Shown piece after piece: positions 47,501 through 56,087 of a DNA stretch of 64,000 nt (position 1 is the first letter of the stretch; each line of letters opens with the position of its first letter). Below the pieces are notes generated by a model. The model was not told where the DNA came from. It saw only the letters and a list, made by a program, of their open reading frames with translations, and made no database searches. The position numbers and the translations under genes were made by a program. Source of the DNA: Desulfobacteraceae bacterium (lineage in GTDB: Bacteria; Desulfobacterota; Desulfobacteria; Desulfobacterales; Desulfobacteraceae); assembly GCA_024225635.1 (NCBI GenBank), contig JAAEMK010000497.1:271692-335691 (forward strand). Reading direction: 5' to 3'.

Positions 47501-49076
47501 TATTGCTTTTTCCGTCATTGACACCGGCATCGGTATTCCCGATGATAAAAAGCAAACTATTTTTGAAGCATTTCAGCAACAGGACGGCTCCACAACCCGC
47601 CAATACGGTGGAACCGGCCTGGGACTCACGATCTCAAAGGAGTTGGCGCGTCTTCTGGGTGGAGAGATACAACTGGTAAGCCGGGTGGGTGAAGGAAGCA
47701 CCTTTACACTCTATTTGCCGGACAAACTTGACCAGGAACACGTTGACCAAGCCCTCCTGAATTCTTCTCTCTCCGAACAGATGAGCGAAGGCACAATAAA
47801 ATCCGGAAAGAATGGGATAATACCGGAACCGGCCCCACAAGCGTATCAGGCGCCCCAATTCATTGAGGATGACCGTAAAGATATCCGGGAAGGAGACAAA
47901 ACGCTTCTCATTATCGATGATGACAGGAATTTCGCAAAGATACTGAAGGAGTATGGAAAAAAACATGGTTATAAATGTATGGTAGCGGGCAATGGCCGAG
48001 CAGGCATATACCTGGCCGGCGAATATGAACCTAGTGGAATTATTTTAGATCTCGGGCTGCCTGACCTGGATGGGTATCAGGTATTGGAGCAGCTTAAATT
48101 CAACCTTAAAACAAGACATATCCCCATTCAGGTAATTTCAGCCAGGGATGAAGATCAGGATAAATTCATAGTTCAGGGAGCCATGGGATATTTAGCAAAA
48201 CCGGTGCGGGAGGATCAGTTGAATGGTGTTTTAAAAGAGATTGAAAGGTTATCCATAACCGATATCAAAAATATTCTTGTTATTGAAGATGACAGGGACA
48301 GCCGTCGGGCAATTACAAGGCACCTTGAAAACAGCGGCGTCCAGATTGACAGCGTTGGTACCGCTAAAGACGGTTATACGCAAATTCATTCCAACAAATA
48401 TGATTGTGTCATATTGGATCTTGGCCTGCCGGATATGACCGGCTTTGATCTGCTAAAAAAAATAAAGGACGATAAATCGACCATAACGCCTCCGATTATC
48501 ATTTACACGGGAAAGGAATTAACCGATAAAGAGCAGGAGGAACTTGACAAATATTCTTTGGCAATAATTATCAAAGGGGCGGGGGCTCCGGAACGTTTAC
48601 TTGATGAAGTATCCCTTTTTCTGCACCATATTGAATCCGGGTTTAAAGATGACATCAAAGAAAAAGTCCCCATGCTCCATGACGAGGATGCCATTCTGAA
48701 AAACCGGAGGGTTCTTTTGGTGGATGACGACATGAGAAACACCTATGCCCTCTCCAAAAAACTCATTGAGACCGGCCTTGATGTCGAAATGGCGAAACAT
48801 GGACAGGAAGCATTGGAACTTCTGGAAAAAGACCGGAGCTATGAACTTATCCTTATGGATATCATGATGCCGGTCATGGATGGTTACGAGGCAACCGGAC
48901 GAATCCGCAAGATGTCGGAATATAAAGACATTCCCATCATAGCCCTCACGGCGAAAACAATGCCTGAAGACCGGGACAGGGCCCTGAAGGCGGGCGCCTC
49001 GGAATATCTGATGAAACCCATAGATTTCAAGAAGCTGTTATCCATAATGCGAATCTGGTTATTCAAACGTTCTTGA
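44526..49076 (+). CDS. Giant hybrid histidine kinase with three receivers
   Basis: This 1516-residue kinase starts at ATG 44526, which follows AAAAAGGAAG. Its modules in order are: helix 1 (about 15-35); dCache periplasmic domain to about 335, ending in DLTWALIAEIDESEIS; helix 2 near 345-365; HAMP; PAS with cysteine-rich loop (CYDLLRTSNCNTPEC near 500); GAF (about 590-730); a long coiled coil; and HisKA with His839 (SHELRTPLNSL). HATPase (GTGLGLTIS) comes next, then receivers with Asp1175, Asp1298 and Asp1445. The second receiver continues into a DGY/GLPDMTG type. The gene is clearly more AT-rich than the kinase before it. A CheR gene overlaps its stop codon region. Confidence 0.92.
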   Translation: MKDKISLRNSIGGKIIISFTVVSMISILIIAGFSTKMTSFALKKNAYEKLTAVQRNKKMQIETYFSERLGDIEVAAKSKDVIDAINVFDQYDKEMDIGPGEEFDMSSSKSNLSRTYKDIYDDVNSVLAKYTEIYGYYDLFLICHDHGHVMYSRAKEGDLGENLSAGKYRTTHLAELWRKAREGLKPVVVDMKAYEPSRGAPAMFIGCPIIQHGNKLGVLVFQISLEEINRIMLERQGMGKTGETYLVGSDKRLRSDSYLDPIGHSVEASFAGTVKENGVDTRAAREALAGIEGRKIILDYNGNRVLSSYTPIKIRDLTWALIAEIDESEISKPIVSFAKITIIAAFVILIFTTILAILFSRTISKPLTAVTAIAKKISFGDFKQEKLIVASKDEVALLAMAFNNMTDTLNDVVDQAYAISEGDYSAIVTPRSDKDRLGMAIQQMTEILRDMVRDVTLKIRYLNAVPGPVIAIDKEFNVVFANSAVSEISGRSLEQIQGMKCYDLLRTSNCNTPECLGVRAMRDNCVCNDETVIAPSGKNIPVSYTSAPLRTEEGGIAGAIESYTDITRLQLSIEQNEKSIWLAGGIGEINNLARGETDIRKLATAVCRFLAGYLNVQILTFYIIDENLLQLAGSYAFHKRKSLSDTIEIGEGFVGQAALEKQIISVLDIPDDYVRIQSSIGNSKPRNIVVVPFLYNEMIQGVLEIGSFKEISDQKLELLEMMMDPVGMILHTIKEQDKTRVLLEETQQQSEELQVQQEELRSTNESLEEQTQRLKASEEELRQQSEELRVANEELELKQEDLKTQKDKIETAKSEIETKARELALASKYKSQFLANMSHELRTPLNSLLLLSKGLMNNRKGHLDQSEIEDARVIYDGGNTLLSLINDIMDLSKVEAGKLDIRIEEVGFDALTRNLHDLFSPLATDKDLVFRIDVEDNLPGFIQSDGQRLEQILKNFFSNAIKFTENGSITLRIMRPGADVKFTNTAILADTVIAFSVIDTGIGIPDDKKQTIFEAFQQQDGSTTRQYGGTGLGLTISKELARLLGGEIQLVSRVGEGSTFTLYLPDKLDQEHVDQALLNSSLSEQMSEGTIKSGKNGIIPEPAPQAYQAPQFIEDDRKDIREGDKTLLIIDDDRNFAKILKEYGKKHGYKCMVAGNGRAGIYLAGEYEPSGIILDLGLPDLDGYQVLEQLKFNLKTRHIPIQVISARDEDQDKFIVQGAMGYLAKPVREDQLNGVLKEIERLSITDIKNILVIEDDRDSRRAITRHLENSGVQIDSVGTAKDGYTQIHSNKYDCVILDLGLPDMTGFDLLKKIKDDKSTITPPIIIYTGKELTDKEQEELDKYSLAIIIKGAGAPERLLDEVSLFLHHIESGFKDDIKEKVPMLHDEDAILKNRRVLLVDDDMRNTYALSKKLIETGLDVEMAKHGQEALELLEKDRSYELILMDIMMPVMDGYEATGRIRKMSEYKDIPIIALTAKTMPEDRDRALKAGASEYLMKPIDFKKLLSIMRIWLFKRS

Positions 49077-49102
49077 AGAGAAATATACGGACCCGGTGGC
49101 GG

Positions 49103-49933
49103 ATGAAGAAAAAAGATACACATGAAATTGAAACCAATCTATTGCTTGAAGCTATTCTGTTTTGTTACGGCTATGATTTCAGGCACTGGTCACGGGCATC
49201 CCTGGAAAGAAGAATTTTACACAGGGTTAAGTCATCCGGGCTTGCCAGCATTTCCGAGATGATTCCAAAGATAATACATGATCCTGATTTCTTTGGTTTA
49301 TTTCTTAAGGATATGTCTATTACCGTCACGGAAATGTTTCGTGACCCCCATGTCTTCAAAAAAATTCGCCGGCAGGTTTGCGGTCAATTAAAAACCTATC
49401 CAAGGGTTAATATCTGGCATGCCGGATGCGCAACGGGTGAAGAGGTATACTCCATGGCGATATTGTTGGAAGAGGAGGGACTTCTCAAAAAGACGAGGAT
49501 TTACGCAACGGACTTCAATAATCATTCCCTGGAGATTGCCGAGAAGGGAATATATCCGGCGGAACAGATGAAGCTGTTCACAAAAAATTATCTCGCTGCC
49601 GGGGGGAAAGCCTCCTTTGCGGATTATTACCAGGCAAAATTCAATGCGGCAAAGATGAAGGCGTCCCTCAGGGAAAAGATCACTTTTGCCAATCATAATC
49701 TTGCCCAGGATCATGGTTTTGCTCAAATGCACATGATCCTGTGCCGCAACGTTTTAATATATTTTGACAGGGAGTTGCAGGAAAAAGTGCTGAACCTGCT
49801 TAAAGACAGTCTGATTTTCAGGGGATACCTTATCCTGGGAGAGAAGGAATCCCTTGAATTCTCAAACGTCAAGGAGTCATTTGAAGTGTACGGCAGGAAA
49901 GAGAAAATATACAGAAAAAAAGCTTCCGTATAA
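49103..49933 (+). CDS. cheR: CheR-type protein-glutamate methyltransferase
   Basis: This 276-residue cytoplasmic SAM-dependent methyltransferase adds methyl groups to chemoreceptor glutamates. It shows the N-terminal helical domain (LERRILHRVKSSGL), the TEMFRDPHVF segment and the SAM loop IWHAGCATGEEVYS. IYATDFNNHSLEIA and CRNVLIYFD follow. The start is uncertain: ATG 49103 has a weak GGTGGCGG, while a TTG at 49073 overlaps the stop of the upstream kinase. No cheB is next to it. Coupling to hybrid kinases is common for CheR outside the main chemotaxis operon. Confidence 0.92.
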   Translation: MKKKDTHEIETNLLLEAILFCYGYDFRHWSRASLERRILHRVKSSGLASISEMIPKIIHDPDFFGLFLKDMSITVTEMFRDPHVFKKIRRQVCGQLKTYPRVNIWHAGCATGEEVYSMAILLEEEGLLKKTRIYATDFNNHSLEIAEKGIYPAEQMKLFTKNYLAAGGKASFADYYQAKFNAAKMKASLREKITFANHNLAQDHGFAQMHMILCRNVLIYFDRELQEKVLNLLKDSLIFRGYLILGEKESLEFSNVKESFEVYGRKEKIYRKKASV

Positions 49934-50005
49934 GGCTGTTGTCCCGGGAGGACCGGCAGGCGGGATAAGTGCTTTGCAAAAAGGCTTATACGGGAAGAGG
50001 TTAAT

Positions 50006-51961
50006 ATGACAGACAAAACGAAATCCATAATATTAATCGTCGATGATGAGCCGAACAACCACCGTGTTTACGAAAGTATCCTGGAACCGCTGAACCTGGA
50101 GATTGTCAACGCGATGTCGGGACAAAAGGCGCTGGAAGTTGCGCACCGGTACGATTTCTTTCTTATCCTGATGGATGTGCAGATGCCCAATATCGACGGA
50201 TTTGAAGCAGCCGGCCTTATTCTTGGTCACCCAAAGACATCTCACATACCGGTCATCTTTATTACGGCAATTGCCCGGGATGAAATATTTGAATTCAAAG
50301 GGTACAAAAGCGGCGCTGTTGATTATCTGGTAAAACCGATCAACGATGATATCCTGAGATGTAAGGTCAACGTTTTTTTAAAGATGAATCAGCAGAGAAA
50401 GGAGTTGCAGGCTGAACGGGATTATTCAACGGGTATCATCCGGAAAACACGGGCGCTGATCTGTACAATGGCACCGGATGGGACGTGTAACGGTGTTAAT
50501 CCTGCCGGAGAAAGGGTTACCGGATACGCCCGGGATGAGATCATCGGTAAGAATTGCTGGCGGCTTTTTCATCCTGACAAAGACCTCCTGCAGATAGAAC
50601 AATTATTTTGTGATTGTAAAAAGGGACAGCTACGTAACCATGAGATGACACTGACGCGAAAGGATGGCGGAACCCGTACCATCAGCTGGGATTTCCTGAA
50701 TCATTTTGATGAAAATGGAAACCTTGTTGAAATCATCGGCTTTGGCCATGATATCACCGAACGTAAAAAACAGGAAACAGAGCTTCAGTCCCTGCGGCAC
50801 TACCTGTCCAATATCATTGACTCCATGCCGTCGACACTGATTGGTGTGGACATAGACGGCAGGGTAACCCAGTGGAATAAGACGGCGGAACGAGCCACAG
50901 GGATCGATGCCGATGCCGCCCGGGGGAAATTTATCCATGACGTTTTTCCACGGATGAAACTGGAGATGGCAAAAATTACAGAAAGCATTCGAAACCGGAA
51001 AACAATCCAGGAACGTAAAAGATACCACCTGCCGGACAATCGGATCTCTTACGAAGATGTGACCATCTATCCCCTTATTTCCAATGGTTTGGAAGGCGCG
51101 GTTATCCGTATTGATGACGTAACGAACAAGGTGCGCATGGACGAAATAATGGTGCAGAACGAAAAGATGCTGTCCGTTGGGGGACTTGCTGCCGGCATGG
51201 CCCATGAGATCAATAATCCCCTTGCAGGCATAATGCAGACCGCGGATGTCATGGACAAGCGGCTGCGGGATATCAAGATGCCGGCCAACAGGCGGGTCGC
51301 CGGGGAAATCGGTATCGATCTTGATGATATTAAAACCTATATGGAAAAGAGGGATATCCTGCGCATGATAACGACCATCAACGAATCAGGACGCAGGGTG
51401 GCTGAAATTGTTGAAAACATGCTCTCTTTTGCAAGAAAAAGCGATACCCATACCTCCTTACACGACCCGGTTGAGTTGATGGAAAAAATTTTGCAACTGG
51501 CATCAACCGATTATGATTTAAAAAGACAATATGATTTTAAAACCATCAAAATTCAAAGGGAGTATGAAGACAATCTGCCCATGGTGGCCTGCGAAGGAGC
51601 AAAGATCCAGCAGGTGCTGCTCAATATCTTAAGAAACGGGGCACAGGCCATGCAGGAAATCAAGGCAGAGAACAATGGGAAGGTTCCCAAGTTTATTTTG
51701 CGCCTGTCACGGGAGAAAGAGACAAACATGCTCCGCATGGAGATCGAGGACAATGGGCCGGGCATGGATGAATCCACACTGAAACGGGTGTTTGAGCCGT
51801 TTTTCACAACCAAGCCGGTGGGGGTTGGCACAGGCCTCGGGCTTTCCGTTTCCTATTTTATCATTACTGAAAACCATGGCGGAGAACTGAGTGTGGAGTC
51901 TTCCCCAGGTTCCGGCGCCAAGTTTATAATTCGTCTGCCGTTAAAAGGGAAAAAAGCATAA
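50006..51961 (+). CDS. Receiver-PAS-PAS histidine kinase (soluble)
   Basis: This 651-residue cytoplasmic protein has no membrane helix. The N-terminal receiver has Asp57 (LMDVQMPNIDG) and the KPIND loop. Two PAS domains follow at about 140-260 and 265-385. HisKA carries GMAHEINNPLAG with His400. HATPase shows the [13 protein letters not shown] motif. It may take phosphate from the giant hybrid kinase on its receiver and then signal onward. It lies 72 bases after cheR on the same strand and shares its lower GC content. Confidence 0.92.
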   Translation: MTDKTKSIILIVDDEPNNHRVYESILEPLNLEIVNAMSGQKALEVAHRYDFFLILMDVQMPNIDGFEAAGLILGHPKTSHIPVIFITAIARDEIFEFKGYKSGAVDYLVKPINDDILRCKVNVFLKMNQQRKELQAERDYSTGIIRKTRALICTMAPDGTCNGVNPAGERVTGYARDEIIGKNCWRLFHPDKDLLQIEQLFCDCKKGQLRNHEMTLTRKDGGTRTISWDFLNHFDENGNLVEIIGFGHDITERKKQETELQSLRHYLSNIIDSMPSTLIGVDIDGRVTQWNKTAERATGIDADAARGKFIHDVFPRMKLEMAKITESIRNRKTIQERKRYHLPDNRISYEDVTIYPLISNGLEGAVIRIDDVTNKVRMDEIMVQNEKMLSVGGLAAGMAHEINNPLAGIMQTADVMDKRLRDIKMPANRRVAGEIGIDLDDIKTYMEKRDILRMITTINESGRRVAEIVENMLSFARKSDTHTSLHDPVELMEKILQLASTDYDLKRQYDFKTIKIQREYEDNLPMVACEGAKIQQVLLNILRNGAQAMQEIKAENNGKVPKFILRLSREKETNMLRMEIEDNGPGMDESTLKRVFEPFFTTKPVGVGTGLGLSVSYFIITENHGGELSVESSPGSGAKFIIRLPLKGKKA

Positions 51962-52084
51962 ACGAACCAATGCCATTTGCAAGGTCTGTTTCCCCTCCCC
52001 CGGGGCAAATTTTTCCTGGACTTTTCTCCCCTTCCCCAATAGGTTGTGTCCTGAATCTATTAAAAAATACCAGGTGAGAATAAT

Positions 52085-52873
52085 ATGGAGAAAAAAAATA
52101 TTCGGCTGATATCATGGAACGTCAACGGCCTCAGGGCCGCCGTTAAAAAAGAGTTTTTCCCATCGGTAGAAAAACTTGATCCCGATATCCTCATGCTCCA
52201 GGAAACCAAGCTCCAGGAGAACCAGCGAACCGAGGAGATGATCTCTCTTCCCGGGTACACCTCCCATTGGGCCTATTCCACGATCAAGAAAGGGTACAGC
52301 GGGGTTGCGGCCTACACCCGGCCTTCCCCACGGACGGTCACCCCGGGCATGGGAATCCCGAAGTTCGACCAGGAAGGCCGAATCCTTGAGCTGGATCTCG
52401 ATGATTTCATCCTCTTCAACATCTACTTTCCCAACGGCCAGATGAGCGAGGAGCGGCTTCAGTATAAGCTTGACTTTTACCAGGCCTTTTTTGACCATGC
52501 CGACCGGCTCAGGGACCAGGGAAGAAGCCTGATCATCACCGGGGATTTCAACACCGCCCACAACGAGATCGACCTCAAGAATCCAAAGCCCAACAGCAAG
52601 CGGTCGGGTTTTTTGCCCATCGAACGGCAGGTGCTGGACAAGATCGTGGCAAACGGTTATGTGGACACCTTCCGCCACTTTAACCCCGACACCGTCAAAT
52701 ATTCCTGGTGGTCCTACCGTTTCAATGCAAGGGCCAACAATGCCGGGTGGCGTATCGACTATTTTTTCGCAACCCAGGATATCATTGACAAGGGCTGGAT
52801 CACCAACACCTTTATCGACAACGATATCATGGGATCGGACCATTGTCCCGTGGGACTCGAACTGACCATTTAA
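52085..52873 (+). CDS. xth: Exodeoxyribonuclease III / AP endonuclease
   Basis: This 262-residue Mg-dependent enzyme cuts at abasic sites and removes 3' blocks in base-excision repair. Diagnostic motifs are LISWNVNGLRAA, the QETKL metal site (near residue 41), IITGDFNTAHNEIDL, and the C-terminal GSDHCPVGLEL. The length is standard. It ends 26 bases before the cytochrome gene on the same strand. Confidence 0.96.
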   Translation: MEKKNIRLISWNVNGLRAAVKKEFFPSVEKLDPDILMLQETKLQENQRTEEMISLPGYTSHWAYSTIKKGYSGVAAYTRPSPRTVTPGMGIPKFDQEGRILELDLDDFILFNIYFPNGQMSEERLQYKLDFYQAFFDHADRLRDQGRSLIITGDFNTAHNEIDLKNPKPNSKRSGFLPIERQVLDKIVANGYVDTFRHFNPDTVKYSWWSYRFNARANNAGWRIDYFFATQDIIDKGWITNTFIDNDIMGSDHCPVGLELTI

Positions 52874-52899
52874 AACCGTATATTCAGGGAGATGCCAGG

Positions 52900-54339
52900 A
52901 TGAAACCGTCAACCATCGTTCTCTTGACCGTTGCAGCCCTCCTGTTTGCCGGCCCGGGGCTTGCGGCCCCACCCTACATGCAGACAGACACCGCATTTTA
53001 CCCCTATGCCCCTTCTCTGCTAAAGTGGGAAAAAACCGGGGCGGATTTCACCGAACCTGAAACCTGCGGCGAGTGCCACCCGGAAAAGTATGAACAATGG
53101 CAGGGTTCCATGCACGCCATGGCCTTCCAGGACCCCATCTACCAGGGGGAGCTGTATCTGGCAGTCACAAAAGCGGGTCATGACACGGCACGCCAGTGCG
53201 AAGGGTGCCACACCCCGGCGGCCGTGGTAAAAGGCGAGATCAAGGGAGCGGGCTTGAAGGGGCTGAGTCCCCTTGCCATGGCCGGGGTCTCCTGTGATGT
53301 CTGCCACTCGGTCAAGGGGCACACCCACTGGCAGACCCCCTACCACCAGCCCGAGAACGGCTCCCTGATCCTCTCCCCCGGCACGGCGGATCAGGAGCTG
53401 ACAAAATACGGTCCCCTTGCACCGGATGAATGGTGCGGCGAGGAGTTCCACGCTTGCGTGGAATCAAAGCTGCACACCTCGTCCGAGCTGTGCGCATCCT
53501 GCCACCAGGTGTTCAACCACCGCACCCACACCCCCCTGGAAGCCACCTACCAGGAGTGGAAAAACAGTCCCTACTCCACCAAAAGCATCCATTGCCAGGA
53601 TTGTCACATGGTGGATACAAAGACCTTTAAACGCTCCGCGGACGAGCTTGTCAGGCCGGAGCTTGCAGAATACCGCCACTTTTTCAACGGCGCCAACCTT
53701 TTTCTCTACAAGATGACGGCCCTTGCCGCGGAAAAAAACGGCAACAAGGACCTTGCGGCCAATGCCCTGGAGAAATACGAAATGGCGCTGGCACGGCTGA
53801 AGGCTGCGGCGGAATTAGCGGTCTTTCCGGTTTACCGGAACGGCGGGCTTGCCGAGATAAGAATCAGGGTGAAAAATATCCGGGCCGGACATAACCTGCC
53901 CACCTCCCTGACCAACATCCGCCAGATGTGGCTGGAGGTCACGGCTGCGGGTCCTGACGGAAAGGTTCTCCTCTCCACGGGGACCCCGGACCAGAAGGGC
54001 AAGCTTGCCAAAGGAACCAGGATTTTCAACACCCGGGGCCAGGACGGCAACCTGAACTTTTCCATCTATCCCTGGGAGATCGAAACCTTTTCCCAAAACG
54101 AGACCATCCCCCCCAAGGGGTTCAGGGAGGTGGTTTACGGGCTTGCCTTGAAAAAAGGCATCCCTGTGACCGTCCATGCAAAGCTTAGGTTCCGCCAGGC
54201 CGCCCAGGAGATTGCGGAAAAACTGCTCCGCCTGGTTCCCGACCCGGGCCACCTGGAAAAGATATACGGTATCAAGGAAATCCCTCTGCTGCCGGTGATC
54301 GACATGACGGAGACAAGGGTTGTCATCAACACCCCCTGA
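52900..54339 (+). CDS. Five-haem periplasmic cytochrome c (cytochrome c554-like)
   Basis: This 479-residue protein has a signal peptide (VLLTVAALLFAGPGLAA). The start at 52900 has only a modest GGAGATGCCAGG before it. Five CxxCH motifs occur in the N-terminal 250 residues: CGECH, CEGCH, CDVCH, CASCH and CQDCH. The order and the first block (ETCGECHPEKYEQWQGSMHAMA, in parts) fit the cytochrome c554 / multihaem hydroxylamine-oxidoreductase-like group. A beta-rich C-terminal domain follows, with NIRAGHNLPTSLTNIRQMW. No other respiratory gene adjoins it, so its partner is unknown. Confidence 0.88.
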   Translation: MKPSTIVLLTVAALLFAGPGLAAPPYMQTDTAFYPYAPSLLKWEKTGADFTEPETCGECHPEKYEQWQGSMHAMAFQDPIYQGELYLAVTKAGHDTARQCEGCHTPAAVVKGEIKGAGLKGLSPLAMAGVSCDVCHSVKGHTHWQTPYHQPENGSLILSPGTADQELTKYGPLAPDEWCGEEFHACVESKLHTSSELCASCHQVFNHRTHTPLEATYQEWKNSPYSTKSIHCQDCHMVDTKTFKRSADELVRPELAEYRHFFNGANLFLYKMTALAAEKNGNKDLAANALEKYEMALARLKAAAELAVFPVYRNGGLAEIRIRVKNIRAGHNLPTSLTNIRQMWLEVTAAGPDGKVLLSTGTPDQKGKLAKGTRIFNTRGQDGNLNFSIYPWEIETFSQNETIPPKGFREVVYGLALKKGIPVTVHAKLRFRQAAQEIAEKLLRLVPDPGHLEKIYGIKEIPLLPVIDMTETRVVINTP

Positions 54340-54399
54340 TTTGATCCCGCCAGGTTGTTTACTTACTCCGTTTTTTTTATCTTTTCGGCCTTATTTGAT

Positions 54400-55941
54400 C
54401 TATCCGCCCCAGGCCCCGGCCAGTTGCGTCAAGGGATCTGCCAGGGACTGAAACCGGGCCAGCCGGACAGTCTCCTGGTTCTTGTATGAAATAAACAGCA
54501 TGAGCCCCAGATCCAGGATCTTTTCCATGGCCCGTTCCGTAAGCAGCACTTCCGCACATGGTTTGGTGACAAACTCCCCATGCTTTTTATACACATGCAG
54601 GGGAAGGCCCTGGATCTCCGGGATGACACCCGGACGAAGATTCCAGCCGAAACGGGTAAAGGACTGTGCCAGCAGCAGCGTACAGGCAAAGGCGGGATTG
54701 CCCCACAGGTAATGGTCATGCCCGGGAACGGGAGAGAGCTCTTCAAAATCAAAATAAGTCACAGGGTCGGTATCCGCTCCATAGGGGAGGCGCAACAGGA
54801 ACCGGGGCACGGCAAGGCCCAGGTATGATGCCTCGGGAAGTTTCCTGAGGGCTTTCCACGCCTGGGCGTCCTCTTCATCAGCAGCGGGCGGAAAGTCAGC
54901 CGGGGAGTCGCAGCCAAGCATCCGGCCATGGGCCCCCGCAATGAACGGGGCACCCGCAAGCCGCCCGATACCTGCCATTCGCCCGAGAATCCCGGCATCC
55001 TCCCGTGTCTGATCAAAGGTGTAATTTCCGGCCAGCACCGCCCAGGGTTCCCCTCCCGGAGTCCCCAGGGCCTGCTCCACAAAAAGCCCGTAGACCGCAG
55101 TGGTTTGCAGGTCGTCCGCCCCTTTCAGATCCGAGGCCAGCTCCGCCTTTGTCATGTCCAGCAGATACACCTTGAGCAATGCATCCGTTTCCGCCCTGTA
55201 GACCAGAAACCGGAGGGCCCGCCAGGCCGACTCCAGGGCCTGAAACCCCGGATCGTGGAGGAGAACGCCCATGAGCCCTGAAATGGACGCGTCAACGGCC
55301 GCAACAAGTTCGCCCTGGCCGGGATCTTCCCCGGGAACCAGGTGGGGGCCGACAATGTGCTCCATGAACCCATCCCATTCCGAAGGTGCCGCCCCCCCTG
55401 GACCATCCGGCGGCCGGTCTTCCGCTTCCCCTATGATCCGGTCAAGGAGGCTTGGGGAGCCCTTGCCGGAGGGTTCGGGTACGGGCAGCGGCGGTTCCGG
55501 TTCCGTGGGAGCTTTCCCTGCACCGCCCCAGGCCCGGACCTCTTTCCCGGCGGATTCAAATGTCCGGAGATCCGTGAGCCGTTTACGGGTTTCCCTCAGT
55601 TTCCCGAACACCCCAAGCCGTTCATACAACTGCTCGGGATGGAAATCGTCAAACTCAGTAAATTGAACGGTAATTGAATGATCCGCGTTTCCCGCGACAG
55701 GCACCTGTACCTCAACGCCAAGCTTTTCCATTACCGCTTCAATATTGTCCCTGTCCACCTGGATGGGACGCAGATCATCGGGCACGGCAACAGGATTTGC
55801 GGAAGCCCGGTTTTCCCGGCCGCTGAAATCCCCGATCATGCAAATCCGAAACGGGGTCTCGGCTTCCGGCTGCCCCCGTGCCTCATCCATTGACGAAACG
55901 AGTTTGAAATCAAGCGATCCAAAAGAAATGGGCTTTCCCAT
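54400..55941 (-). CDS. Fused type VI secretion sheath protein TssB-TssC (orphan)
   Basis: Residues 30-150 match TssB/VipA (FRICMIGDFSGREN, IQVDRDNIEAVMEKLGVEV). After a proline-rich linker (about 155-195), residues 200-500 match TssC/VipB (FQALESAWRALRFLV, AVLAGNYTFDQTREDAGILGRMAGI in parts). The two form a contractile sheath in other bacteria as separate proteins of about 160 and 490 residues. Here they are joined, and the TssC part is only about 300 residues long. No Hcp-tube, baseplate, ClpV or TssJLM gene is present around it. It may belong to a distant T6SS cluster or be a stand-alone protein. Confidence 0.85.
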   Translation of the reverse strand: MGKPISFGSLDFKLVSSMDEARGQPEAETPFRICMIGDFSGRENRASANPVAVPDDLRPIQVDRDNIEAVMEKLGVEVQVPVAGNADHSITVQFTEFDDFHPEQLYERLGVFGKLRETRKRLTDLRTFESAGKEVRAWGGAGKAPTEPEPPLPVPEPSGKGSPSLLDRIIGEAEDRPPDGPGGAAPSEWDGFMEHIVGPHLVPGEDPGQGELVAAVDASISGLMGVLLHDPGFQALESAWRALRFLVYRAETDALLKVYLLDMTKAELASDLKGADDLQTTAVYGLFVEQALGTPGGEPWAVLAGNYTFDQTREDAGILGRMAGIGRLAGAPFIAGAHGRMLGCDSPADFPPAADEEDAQAWKALRKLPEASYLGLAVPRFLLRLPYGADTDPVTYFDFEELSPVPGHDHYLWGNPAFACTLLLAQSFTRFGWNLRPGVIPEIQGLPLHVYKKHGEFVTKPCAEVLLTERAMEKILDLGLMLFISYKNQETVRLARFQSLADPLTQLAGAWGG

Positions 55942-56049
55942 GTCCGTGCCTCTTAAATGAATTGCGATTATTATAAAGTGGAGACAAAATCAACATACCA
56001 CGAAATCGTTTCACCGGCAATGCCCCGCATGGGACCATGGGCGGGAGAT

Positions 56050-56077
56050 GGCGGCCGGATACCGTGATCCGGCCGCC
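56050..56077 (-). terminator. Hairpin after cooS
   Basis: An 11-bp stem, GGCGGCCGGAT / ATCCGGCCGCC, with a six-base loop begins ten bases past the cooS stop codon. It lies between cooS and the fused sheath gene on the same strand. It lacks a T-run on the minus strand, so termination may be partial. Confidence 0.6.
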
Positions 56078-56087
56078 TTTGCCGTTA

